This document shows positions 1 through 7,010 of a stretch of 23,338 bases of DNA, piece by piece. The translations under genes were made by a program, and so were the position numbers. Every line of letters begins with the position of its first letter. Position 1 is the stretch's first letter. Below the pieces are notes generated by a model, which was not told the origin of the DNA, searched no databases, and worked only from the letters and a program-made list of their open reading frames with translations. The DNA comes from Prevotella sp. UBA746 (GTDB taxonomy: Bacteria; Bacteroidota; Bacteroidia; Bacteroidales; Bacteroidaceae), in NCBI GenBank assembly GCA_002298545.1, contig DBKQ01000103.1:53795-77132 (forward strand). The letters are read 5' to 3'.

Positions 1-38
1 CCTAAACGCTTCGAGTGTTTCGTCGGAACGCTCCAGGG
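1..38. repeat. Partial copies of the 22-bp repeat family
   Basis: Two diverged units begin at the window edge. The first (1-17) starts CCTAAACGCTTCG, and the second (18-38) starts TTTCGTCGGAACGCT. They match the unit of the tandem array at 10306-10408. They lie just past the 3' end of porQ, and the array probably continues left of the window. Confidence 0.6.
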
Positions 39-42
39 AAGA

Positions 43-1002
43 TTATAATCCGTAGGAAACATTTACAAGAATCGAGTTCGACGAGACGTGGTATTTGGCG
101 TAAGCCACCTGCAACTTGAACCTCTCCATCTGCACACCGGCACCGAAAGAGAGTCCGGCGCCGTGGCTGCTTGATGATGCATCGTCGCCCGTACCCTCGG
201 CAATCTTCATCTCCTTGGCACGACGGAAATTGTATCCGCCGGAAACATAAAACTGGTCGCCGAGCAACAGGTCGACGCCAGCCACGAGATGGTTCAGCGC
301 CGAGTAGTTCCAGTGGGTCAGATCCACCGCCGTCAGCGACAGTCGGAACGGCATATTGCTGAACCTCTTGCTCACACCTACTTGCATGTCGAGTGGCATC
401 TTTCCGAATTCCTCGTCGTATGCCTTAATCTGTCCGCCCAGATTCTTTGCCACAGCCGAGACCGACCATTCCGTTTCCGGGTCATACCAGTTGAGACCCA
501 AGTCGATGCTTGCCGCCATGGAGTTGTAGCTACCGATGTAGGAGGTAACGAAGCGAGCCGTAATACCGCCCACAAGGTTCTTCGCCAGCGTATAGCTGAA
601 CACTCCCGACAGGGCGATTTCCTGTGCCGAGAACTCACCCGTCTGGTTGTTGTCGGCATCCGTCTCCTTCATTTTTCCGTAGTTGATGTATTGTCCCGTA
701 ACACCCCACGAAGCCTTGTCGTTTACCACGCGGTTGAACGATGCGCTTCCCGTTACGCTTCCTGCCATATACGTCATGAAGTTCAGGTTTAGCGTCTTGT
801 CGGAAACAGATGCGAGCAATGCCGGGTTGCTGAACATCAGTGTCGGGTCGTCTTCAATGATGGTTATGTTGTCGCCTCCCAAGGCAGCTGCATGCGCACT
901 CACGGGCAGACGGAGGAAGTTGTATTCCGTCTGGCTTTCCTGTGCCGTAGCCGTCATCGTGGCTATGAAAACCATCAGTATTGATATTATGCTTTTTCTC
1001 AT
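43..1002 (-). CDS. porQ: Type IX secretion system outer-membrane protein PorQ
   Basis: A 319-residue protein with an N-terminal signal peptide (about residues 1-20, ending TATAQ). The mature start YNFLRLPVSAHAAALGG is typical of PorQ, and the rest is alternating beta-strand sequence with a terminal strand ending VNVSYGL, as in an outer-membrane barrel. In Porphyromonas, PorQ belongs to the PorU-PorV-PorQ-PorZ attachment complex, which processes type IX cargo and attaches it at the cell surface. The ATG at 1000-1002 follows a duplicated promoter-like element. The gene lies downstream of the GH28 gene on the same strand but is separated from it by a hairpin-forming 7-bp array, so it is probably transcribed on its own. 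PorV and PorP are related barrels, but the length and N-terminal motif favour PorQ. Confidence 0.88.
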   Translation of the reverse strand: MRKSIISILMVFIATMTATAQESQTEYNFLRLPVSAHAAALGGDNITIIEDDPTLMFSNPALLASVSDKTLNLNFMTYMAGSVTGSASFNRVVNDKASWGVTGQYINYGKMKETDADNNQTGEFSAQEIALSGVFSYTLAKNLVGGITARFVTSYIGSYNSMAASIDLGLNWYDPETEWSVSAVAKNLGGQIKAYDEEFGKMPLDMQVGVSKRFSNMPFRLSLTAVDLTHWNYSALNHLVAGVDLLLGDQFYVSGGYNFRRAKEMKIAEGTGDDASSSSHGAGLSFGAGVQMERFKLQVAYAKYHVSSNSILVNVSYGL

Positions 1003-1010
1003 TCTTTCAG

Positions 1011-1058
1011 TTTAAAGATGCAAAGTTACATCAGTTTAAAGGTGCAAAGTTACATCAT
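1011..1058 (-). promoter_or_regulatory. Duplicated porQ promoter element
   Basis: Two adjacent 24-bp copies (1011-1034 and 1035-1058) differ at only two positions. Each carries CAAAGTTA on the plus strand (1021-1028 and 1045-1052), which is TAACTTTG on the minus strand and matches the Bacteroidetes -7 box TAnnTTTG. The distal copy would give a leader of about 35 nt and the proximal copy one of about a dozen. The CAAA of the distal copy also lies near the expected -33 position for the proximal box. The promoter role is inferred. Confidence 0.6.
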
Positions 1059-1100
1059 TTAGAGTAAAAACGGAAAAAAGTAAATAATATTGTATTTATT

Positions 1101-1191
1101 GAATTAGGAATTAGGAATTAGGAATGAAGAATGAAGAGTGAAGAATGAAGAATGAGAAATAAACCCTCATCCCTCACCCCTCATCTCTCAT
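1101..1191. repeat. 7-bp tandem array crossing the GH28 stop codon
   Basis: Thirteen consecutive 7-mers keep exact phase: GAATTAG three times, then GAATGAA, GAATGAA, GAGTGAA, GAATGAA, GAATGAG, AAATAAA, CCCTCAT, CCCTCAC, CCCTCAT, CTCTCAT. The GH28 stop (complement of 1188-1190) lies in the last unit. The left half is purine-rich and the right half pyrimidine-rich, so the array is also an inverted repeat. Confidence 0.85.
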
Positions 1192-1192
1192 C
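1130..1192 (-). terminator. Hairpin formed by the 7-bp array, downstream of GH28
   Basis: In the minus-strand transcript, the arm from 1192 to 1166 pairs with the arm from 1156 to 1130 around a 9-nt loop. By hand I count 25 of 27 positions paired, eight of them G-U, with two A-C mismatches. The hairpin begins at the GH28 stop codon. There is no clean U-run directly after it, so termination or 3'-end protection is inferred. Confidence 0.5.
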
Positions 1193-2552
1193 TAATTGAA
1201 ACATTCTTCACTTTAGTATTCTCGATGAGGCTCTTGTCGAATGCCTGCGCCTTGTCTGTCACGTTGATATTCTCGAACGAGAAGTCGGAGAGGCGGTATT
1301 TGTCGCTCTTTCCCACATCGAAAAAATTCTTGCAGTCCATCTTAATGTTCCTCATCACGATGTTGTTGCACTGGCTCACGGGCATGTCCTTGCGCTCGTC
1401 CATTTTGAAGAACTGCGTCCACGGACGGACAACGAGGAAGCTACCTGTCGTACCCGTGATGTTCTCCACCGTAACGTATTCGTAATGCTGCGGCGTGTCG
1501 GGGCGCATCTTCAGCCAGAGCACGCGGTTAGCCTCGTTCACCTCGATATTGCGGAGAATGATATTCCTGTCGGTCAGGCTCTCGCTGCCCAGCGTCAGGC
1601 AACCGTGAACCACTCCGTAGCGGCAGTTCTGTATGATGATGTTATAGTTAGGACCGTTGTTCGGGTCCTTGTCAGCCCATGTCCCTTTTCCACCCTTAAT
1701 AGCAATGGCATCATCGTTCACGCTCATGTAGCATCCGTCAACCAGCACGTCATGACAAACATCGATGTCGATGGCGTCGCTACTCGGAGCCTTCAGTCCG
1801 GTGGTTGGCGAGAAGATGTAGCAGTCGAGGTAGCGCACGTGGTTGGAGCGGTAGAGATGGTTAGTCCAGAACGGACTGTTCACCAGGTGCACGTCCTGCA
1901 CCGTCACGTTCCGACAGTTAGAGATATACACCAGTCGCGGTCGCTGCTCGTCCTTGTTCGTGCATTCCGGGTTCCACTCCCTCCTGCGCCAGAACTGTTC
2001 CCAGTAGTGGTGCCCGTTGCCGTCGATAGTTCCCTTGCCGGCAATGGTGAATCCATTGATGCTGTCGGCATTAACGAGCGCCGTGAAGTATTTGCAGGTC
2101 TGTCCTTCGATGCGCGTCTCGCGGATTGGGAAGTCGTGTATGCGGTCGCTGCCTTTCAGTTTTCCGCCCTCTTCTATGATGAGGTTAGTGCCTTGGCGGA
2201 AGAAGAGAGCTCCGCTGAGGAACGTACCCTTAGGCACCACGATGGCTCCGCCGCCGTTGCTTGCTGCCGTGTCGATAACTTTCTGAATGGCAGCGGTCTG
2301 CACGATAGTACTGTCGGTACCGACCCCATAATCGGTAATGACATATCGTTTGCCGAGCTGCCCCTCGTCCACCTTCTGTGTGTTGGCAAACCATTTGTCA
2401 ATCGGTGTGCCGTCAGGCCAGAGGTCAGTCTTAGCGTTGGCACCAATGCAAATGAGTAGCAGAAGGAGAGCCCCCCTCAATCCTGGAGCCCCCCTCAGTC
2501 CGCCCAAGGGGAAAGAAATGGATATGGATTTTTTTATAATTTGTTGTTTCAT
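1188..2552 (-). CDS. Secreted glycoside hydrolase family 28 (polygalacturonase-like)
   Basis: A 454-residue protein with a signal peptide (about 1-40, ending GANA) and a right-handed parallel beta-helix repeat region. GH28 active-site motifs are visible: SSDAIDID (257-264) in place of the usual NTDGID, the acid pair D280-D281 in NDDAIAIKGG, H316-G317 in VVHGCLTLGSE, and LWLKMR (345-350) near the usual RIK position. GH28 enzymes hydrolyse galacturonosyl linkages in pectin: homogalacturonan, rhamnogalacturonan or xylogalacturonan. The mature start WPDGTPIDKWF resembles Bacteroidetes pectinases. Oddly, the signal peptide carries a GLRGAPGLRGA insert encoded by an 18-bp tandem repeat. The exact substrate cannot be read from the sequence. 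The neighbouring GH43 gene on the same strand supports a role in plant polysaccharide use. Confidence 0.88.
   Translation of the reverse strand: MKQQIIKKSISISFPLGGLRGAPGLRGALLLLLICIGANAKTDLWPDGTPIDKWFANTQKVDEGQLGKRYVITDYGVGTDSTIVQTAAIQKVIDTAASNGGGAIVVPKGTFLSGALFFRQGTNLIIEEGGKLKGSDRIHDFPIRETRIEGQTCKYFTALVNADSINGFTIAGKGTIDGNGHHYWEQFWRRREWNPECTNKDEQRPRLVYISNCRNVTVQDVHLVNSPFWTNHLYRSNHVRYLDCYIFSPTTGLKAPSSDAIDIDVCHDVLVDGCYMSVNDDAIAIKGGKGTWADKDPNNGPNYNIIIQNCRYGVVHGCLTLGSESLTDRNIILRNIEVNEANRVLWLKMRPDTPQHYEYVTVENITGTTGSFLVVRPWTQFFKMDERKDMPVSQCNNIVMRNIKMDCKNFFDVGKSDKYRLSDFSFENINVTDKAQAFDKSLIENTKVKNVSIR
2468..2503. repeat. 18-bp tandem repeat inside the GH28 signal peptide
   Basis: Two 18-bp units, both beginning GAGCCCCCCTCA, lie at 2468-2485 and 2486-2503, followed by CCAAGGGG. 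On the coding (minus) strand they are G-rich and add GLRGAP-GLRGA between the positively charged start and the hydrophobic core of the signal peptide. Being a multiple of 3, a copy change would keep frame. Confidence 0.75.
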
Positions 2553-2611
2553 ATATTTTTCAAATTGTCATAAATTTTTGCTTGATAGTATGAATGTCAA
2601 TTTTCAATTTG

Positions 2612-2619
2612 CAAATATA
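2612..2619 (-). promoter_or_regulatory. Putative GH28 promoter -7 box
   Basis: CAAATATA on the plus strand reads TATATTTG on the minus strand and fits the Bacteroidetes TAnnTTTG box. It lies about 60 bp upstream of the GH28 start. I see no clear TTTG -33 element, so support is moderate. Confidence 0.4.
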
Positions 2620-2950
2620 TCTATATTATTCATTCTGTAAAAATTAAAAGAAGAGAAAAATGCCATTTTCTATATTCTAAGTCCCGAATCACGGTCGCTA
2701 TTGTTAAGCTTCCGCCTGTCAGACTTATGCTCTCCCTGTATGTCGAAAACATTCGGTATGATATGGAATGTCATGTTTGTGTATGCGAAGTATGAGCTTG
2801 GCTCCAACCCCAAACAGTATATTTGCAATATTGCCTATGCGTCCGTCCAGTTGCGTGAAAAAGTATGCATTATTTGTATAAACGTTCCTACGACCGTTTT
2901 ATGAACGCTGTTTAATATTCATTAACGAGTCGACAGAGCGGTTAAATACA
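2620..2950. other. Non-coding stretch between the GH28 and GH43 genes
   Basis: No convincing gene is present. A 67-codon plus-strand open frame at 2701-2904 has no recognisable domain and no partner gene. A TATATTTG match at 2818-2825 on the plus strand leads to nothing obvious. Base use is AT-rich and irregular, unlike the flanking genes. It could hold an unrecognised small RNA or the remains of a gene. Confidence 0.4.
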
Positions 2951-2951
2951 A

Positions 2952-2989
2952 TTTACCCCTCTTATTGTTTGACGCAATAAGGGGGTAAA
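2952..2989 (-). terminator. Terminator hairpin after the GH43 gene
   Basis: The arms TTTACCCCTCTTATTG (2952-2967) and CAATAAGGGGGTAAA (2975-2989) pair along their full length apart from one bulged base, with a 7-nt loop. On the minus strand the hairpin comes about 20 nt after the GH43 stop and is followed by TTGTATTTAA. This is a strong candidate for an intrinsic terminator. Confidence 0.75.
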
Positions 2990-3008
2990 GCTTCAGAAGC
3001 TGTAAAAA

Positions 3009-5846
3009 CTACTTTGTAGGCACAACTTTTTTTATCGTTCCGTCAGGATTAAACTCCATCTTGTCGATGCACACTTCGCGGTGTACGCCAGGCTGGAAGT
3101 GAAGCCAGTCTTTATTTATTCGGTGGTAAACAATATACCACTCATCGGTGCCGGGCTTTTGGATTACGGAGTTGTGTGCCGTACCGTAGATGTCGTGCTG
3201 AGGGTCTTGAATGAGCACTATCGGGTCTTTAGCCACCTCTATAGGTCCGAGCGGCGACTTCGCCGTGCCGTATGCCACATGGTAGTTTGCCGAGCCAGTG
3301 TCGTCTACCGACCACATGAAATAGTACAGTCCGTTGCGGTAGAACACGTATGTTCCTTCGCGGTAGGCATAATCTTTCAGCGAGCCGCCCTTCGGAGTAA
3401 GCACTTTTATGGTTTCCTCTTTCACCTTAGTCATATTCGGCTCAAGTTCAGCCCCTGCCATATAGCTGTTGCCCCAGTAGATGTATGGCTTTTTGCTCAC
3501 GGGGTCGATGAAGACATCCACATCGATTTGCTGTCCTCTGCCTACGGGCGAGTTCTCTATAATCGGATGACCGAGGTCGACAAATGGTCCTGCCGGTGAG
3601 TCAGCCATGGCAACACCGATTTTCTTTCCGCCCTTCTCTATCGGGTTGGCACTATAATAGAGAAAATATTTGTAGCTGCCGTCCTTCTGTTTCACTTCTT
3701 GAGCAGCAGGAGCCCACAGGTTGCCGTCGGCCCACGGAATTTGATCGGTAGAAGCATCGAGAGCCACTCCCTCGTTGGTCCATTCCTTCATGTCGGGCGA
3801 TGAATATACATAATATTTATATCCTCCCCATCCCGGTTTGCCGTCGGTGGTAGAGTAGATATAATATTTCTTTGTCTTGTTGGAATACAGAATCTCTGGG
3901 TCGGCATGGAAACCCGGCAGAACAGGGTTGCCAAGTGCGCTGACGCCCCTTGTCGTTGGTGGAATAGGCTTTATCGTGCCGTCGGCATTATAAGCCATCT
4001 GCTCAGCGATGACGCTGCGGTGACCTCCGTCGCCATCGCGCAAGGCACCGTTGTGAGAGAAGAAGAGCCACTGGTCGTTGTAGTTTACTATTGCCGGATG
4101 CGTGGTGTTGCTGTTTCCGGCAATCTCGCTTATTATTCCCTTTGCTGTCCATGGTCCCGTGATGCTGTCTGCCATTGCGTAGGCAATTTTCTCTGGAAAG
4201 CCAGAAGCGTAGGTTAGATAATATTTCCCGTTGTATTTGTGAACCCATGGTGCCTCCTCGAACGGAAAGTCCTTGCCCACGTCGATTCGACGTATATCCC
4301 CGTCAATCTCCACCATGTTGTCTTTCAGTCGGGCGATGTAACACTGGCGGTTGCCCCATATAATATAAGGTGTATTGTCGTCGTCGATGAATATTGCCGG
4401 GTCGATGCATGCCCAACTGTGTTTTGAATCAAAACAGTCCTTGTTTGTCAGCAGTGGCTTTCCCAGGGCATCATGATACGGTCCCGTAATCTTGTCGCTC
4501 ACGGCAACTCCAATGCCACACCAGTTCGTAGAAACATACCAGTAGTATTTACCGTTTCTCTCCACTACATGTCCGGCATACGCCTGTTTGCTCTTTGCCC
4601 ACTTGAAGTCGGAGATGAAGAGCGGAGTAGGGTATTGCGTCCAGTGTTTCAGATCGGTAGTGGAGAACACCTGCCAGTCGTTCATCTTGTATCCCGTATG
4701 CTTCTCCTCTGAGTCGTGTCCGGCAAAGAGCCACAGCGTGTCGCGGTCAACGAGCACTGCAGGGTCGGCAGTATGGATATGTGTGAAGAGCGGATTGCCC
4801 TTCGCCGTCCATTCATGCTTCAGTACATACCCCCACTTTTGTTGCAGGCGTTCCATCTCTTCGGCAGTAACGGAGCATACTGTGCCGTGGCGTGGCGAGA
4901 AATTCTTGCGGAACGAGAGAGGCTCGGTGGTAAATGAGGAAAGGTCCTTGGAAGTTTGGTATTCATAGCGTCCGCTGCCATAGAGGTCGTACATCAGAAT
5001 ATATTCGTCCCTGTCGTTCAGTTTGAACACTCCCGAGCCTTCCACTCCAGTCTTTGAGTTGGCATAGGCATCGATAAATTTAAAGTCCTCCTTCCACGGA
5101 CCCCTCAGATTCTTTGCCGTAGCCTGTTGGATGCCGTTTTGTATCTCCTTGCCGTCAGCATTCTTGATATTTCCCTTGTAGAACATGTGGTACATGCCGT
5201 CTCGCTCGATGATATCGTTGTCTATGCATCCGTATTTTGCGCTGAAGAGCACCTTTGGCTCGCTCTCAAAGCCGGTGAAGTCCTTGTTGGCATAGGCATA
5301 ATACGTTACGAGACTCTTCCTTCCGTCGCCCGTGCGCTGCAAGGTGAAATACACCATGTATTTCCGTGCTTTGCGGTCGTAGATTGTTTGCGGGGCCCAT
5401 ACCCAGTAGGCATCGGCGAAGTGTTCCTTGTAGTCATCCTTTAGAACAATCTTTGAGTGAGTCCAGTTGATGAGGTCTTTCGACTTCATCATCACAATCC
5501 CCGGATTCTCCTTCCACCCAAACTTCTTGGTATTCATGTCGGTCGCCACGATATAGTAGCATCCGTCCTCGCCGCGCAGGATATGCGGGTCGCGGATACC
5601 GCCGCTCGTACTTATCGAGTCGCTCGCTATTACGGGCTGGTTGCAGTTCAGAGCATACCAGTTCTTTGCGTCGTCGCTGAGAGCGAAGCGCAGATTTTCC
5701 TGACTGTCGCCGGTGCCTTCGAAATAGGCGAAGAGATATCCGGCGAATTTATTGTTTGCAGTTTTCTTTGCGGCAGCGTCTATATTCGGCGTGCTGCCGA
5801 GAGCAAGTGCTGCAAGAAGTGCAGTAATGAATGGTTGATGTTTCAT
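3009..5846 (-). CDS. Secreted protein with three tandem GH43 beta-propeller domains
   Basis: A 945-residue protein from the ATG at 5844-5846. I chose this start because a signal peptide follows (MKHQPFITALLAALALGS) and a promoter-like box lies upstream; the frame stays open for 67 further codons upstream without a secretion signal. Three five-bladed GH43 folds follow, each with the Asp/Asp/Glu set. Domain 1 (about 35-330): D86 in GIRDPHI, D209 in CIDND, E269 in GVEGSG. Domain 2 (about 345-630): D361 in TADPAV, D482 in CIDPAIF, E531 in EEAPWV. Domain 3 (about 637-945): D649 in HADPEI, D775 in QIDVDVF, E830 in YREGTY. GH43 enzymes are alpha-L-arabinofuranosidases, beta-xylosidases or endo-arabinanases. 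Three apparently intact sites in one chain are unusual. Roles of the individual domains are unknown. Confidence 0.88.
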   Translation of the reverse strand: MKHQPFITALLAALALGSTPNIDAAAKKTANNKFAGYLFAYFEGTGDSQENLRFALSDDAKNWYALNCNQPVIASDSISTSGGIRDPHILRGEDGCYYIVATDMNTKKFGWKENPGIVMMKSKDLINWTHSKIVLKDDYKEHFADAYWVWAPQTIYDRKARKYMVYFTLQRTGDGRKSLVTYYAYANKDFTGFESEPKVLFSAKYGCIDNDIIERDGMYHMFYKGNIKNADGKEIQNGIQQATAKNLRGPWKEDFKFIDAYANSKTGVEGSGVFKLNDRDEYILMYDLYGSGRYEYQTSKDLSSFTTEPLSFRKNFSPRHGTVCSVTAEEMERLQQKWGYVLKHEWTAKGNPLFTHIHTADPAVLVDRDTLWLFAGHDSEEKHTGYKMNDWQVFSTTDLKHWTQYPTPLFISDFKWAKSKQAYAGHVVERNGKYYWYVSTNWCGIGVAVSDKITGPYHDALGKPLLTNKDCFDSKHSWACIDPAIFIDDDNTPYIIWGNRQCYIARLKDNMVEIDGDIRRIDVGKDFPFEEAPWVHKYNGKYYLTYASGFPEKIAYAMADSITGPWTAKGIISEIAGNSNTTHPAIVNYNDQWLFFSHNGALRDGDGGHRSVIAEQMAYNADGTIKPIPPTTRGVSALGNPVLPGFHADPEILYSNKTKKYYIYSTTDGKPGWGGYKYYVYSSPDMKEWTNEGVALDASTDQIPWADGNLWAPAAQEVKQKDGSYKYFLYYSANPIEKGGKKIGVAMADSPAGPFVDLGHPIIENSPVGRGQQIDVDVFIDPVSKKPYIYWGNSYMAGAELEPNMTKVKEETIKVLTPKGGSLKDYAYREGTYVFYRNGLYYFMWSVDDTGSANYHVAYGTAKSPLGPIEVAKDPIVLIQDPQHDIYGTAHNSVIQKPGTDEWYIVYHRINKDWLHFQPGVHREVCIDKMEFNPDGTIKKVVPTK

Positions 5847-5876
5847 GTATCTGTTGTTAGCAGTTCTATTTGGCTG

Positions 5877-5884
5877 CAAATATA
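5877..5884 (-). promoter_or_regulatory. Putative GH43 promoter -7 box
   Basis: CAAATATA on the plus strand (TATATTTG on the minus strand) fits TAnnTTTG and lies 31 bp upstream of the chosen ATG, leaving a leader of about 20-25 nt. This supports the internal start at 5846 over the longer open frame. No clear -33 TTTG is seen. Confidence 0.45.
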
Positions 5885-6129
5885 CTTGTTTACTCTGATT
5901 CCGACGTATGTTCATCAACAAGATAGTTACGGATATTGTTAATCCCGTTCTTTGCGTAATGCAAAGCAATAGAAAAGCCCTTCCTCGTGCTAACTTCTGT
6001 CTTGTGGCATAATGTTTTTTAGTACATAAAAAGGTAAAATTATACATCTCGTATTTTAAATACCTTAAATATTATTGCAGATAATAGCCTTTATGGATGT
6101 TTTTTTATTACGGAAACGAAAAAATGCAT

Positions 6130-6137
6130 TAACTTTG
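6130..6137 (+). promoter_or_regulatory. Putative tonB operon promoter -7 box
   Basis: TAACTTTG is an exact TAnnTTTG match and is identical to the box duplicated upstream of porQ. A T-run at about 6100-6106 sits roughly where a -33 element would be. The predicted leader to the GTG start is about 25-30 nt. Confidence 0.5.
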
Positions 6138-6170
6138 CCGACTGTAAAAGATTTATAGGCTCTACGTATT

Positions 6171-6902
6171 GTGAGAAGAAAACTTTTTGAAATAGAATAT
6201 ACGGCAAACCGCGGTACGGGATTCCTGTTCGGACTCATCGTTGCGCTGACGCTACTTTTCTGTGCGCTGGAATACAGAAGCGGTGGTGCGGCAGACGATG
6301 ATATCGACGACGATACCGACGAGATGGTGAAGGACATGGAACTTCTGCCGCCACAGCAGCGTAAGGATATGATTGCCGTGATAAAGCCCGGGGCGGCAAC
6401 TCATTCCATTACGAAGAAGATAAAGAAGGTGGACCAGACTCCTACCACCGAAGTGCCCACGCGTATGGATCAGACCGACGGCGATGCCGACCAAGGCAAC
6501 GGTGAGGGACAGAATAATATTGAAGGTCCGGGCGACAACAACGAGACTACGGCTCAGGCTCCTGTGGCTACCGATATGAACGACAATCCGCTGAATTTCC
6601 GTGTTGTTGAGAAACTCCCCGAGTTTCCCGGCGGCATGGTGGAGTTCATGAAATGGATTACCCGCAATCTGCGTTACCCACAGGCTGCACAGAGACAGAA
6701 GATACAGGGACAGGTGAAGGTGGCGTTCATTATCGGCAAGGATGGTGCCGTGTCGGAACTGAAGGTTGTCAAGAGCGTGCATCCGCTGCTCGATGCCGAG
6801 GCACTGCGCGTGATGAGGATGATGCCTAAATGGAAGCCGGGCGAGGATAAGGGAAAACCCTGTCTGACGTATTTCTGTATCCCGGTGAACTTTGTGATAT
6901 AG
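6171..6902 (+). CDS. tonB: TonB-family energy transducer (GTG start)
   Basis: A 243-residue protein starting at GTG. Residues 1-15 are basic and cytoplasmic, with one membrane anchor at about 17-34 (GFLFGLIVALTLLFCAL). A Pro/Asp/Gln-rich periplasmic spacer runs to about residue 135, and the TonB C-terminal domain covers about 140-243. That domain shows the usual marks: EFPGG, the helix with YPQAAQRQKIQG, VKVAFIIGKDG, and the final strands. TonB carries energy from the proton motive force to outer-membrane TonB-dependent transporters such as SusC-type importers. It heads an operon with exbB and two exbD genes. The GTG is chosen because no in-frame ATG lies nearby upstream and the -7 box suits it. 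The stop codon (6900-6902) is part of the first unit of the 9-bp array that follows. Confidence 0.9.
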   Translation: MRRKLFEIEYTANRGTGFLFGLIVALTLLFCALEYRSGGAADDDIDDDTDEMVKDMELLPPQQRKDMIAVIKPGAATHSITKKIKKVDQTPTTEVPTRMDQTDGDADQGNGEGQNNIEGPGDNNETTAQAPVATDMNDNPLNFRVVEKLPEFPGGMVEFMKWITRNLRYPQAAQRQKIQGQVKVAFIIGKDGAVSELKVVKSVHPLLDAEALRVMRMMPKWKPGEDKGKPCLTYFCIPVNFVI

Positions 6903-6979
6903 TTCTCCCGGAATATAGTTCTCCCGGAATAATTAGTTCTCCCAAAACCATTAGTTCTCCCTGTCCTCCCTGTTCTCCC
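6901..6979 (+). repeat. 9-bp tandem array between tonB and exbB
   Basis: AGTTCTCCC occurs at 6901, 6917, 6935 and 6953, alternating with GGAATAT, GGAATAATT and AAAACCATT. TGTCCTCCC and TGTTCTCCC follow. All units are 9 bp except one of 7. The first unit supplies two bases of the tonB stop. An A-rich 31-nt leader without repeats separates the array from the exbB ATG. Confidence 0.85.
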
Positions 6980-7010
6980 AAAATAATAAAAACCAAAAAA
7001 ACAAAACAAT

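Larger units (their letters stand above)
5847..6170. other. Divergent promoter region between GH43 and tonB
   Basis: This 324-bp gap separates the minus-strand GH43 gene from the plus-strand Ton operon. It is AT-rich and contains a candidate -7 box for each direction (5877-5884 and 6130-6137). A small inverted repeat, GTATTT-T-AAATAC, lies at 6051-6063. I see no gene or tandem array here, in contrast with the co-directional gaps downstream. Confidence 0.6.

Noticed and set aside
1485..2459. 324-codon plus-strand open frame opposite the GH28 gene
   Set aside because: It is antisense to a well-supported beta-helix enzyme, and the Val/His/Arg-rich translation shows no family features.
2701..2904. 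67-codon plus-strand open frame in the GH28-GH43 gap
   Set aside because: No domain, no convincing promoter before it, no neighbour partner, and composition unlike the real genes here.
5847..6047. 67-codon N-terminal extension of the GH43 protein
   Set aside because: It contains the likely -7 box, and the signal peptide begins only at the ATG at 5844-5846.
6901..6979. Shine-Dalgarno-like or anti-Shine-Dalgarno function of the CTCCC-type units
   Set aside because: CCTCC-like runs in the mRNA are the same sense as the 16S 3' end, not complementary to it, and other arrays (GCCTAATAT) lack them.
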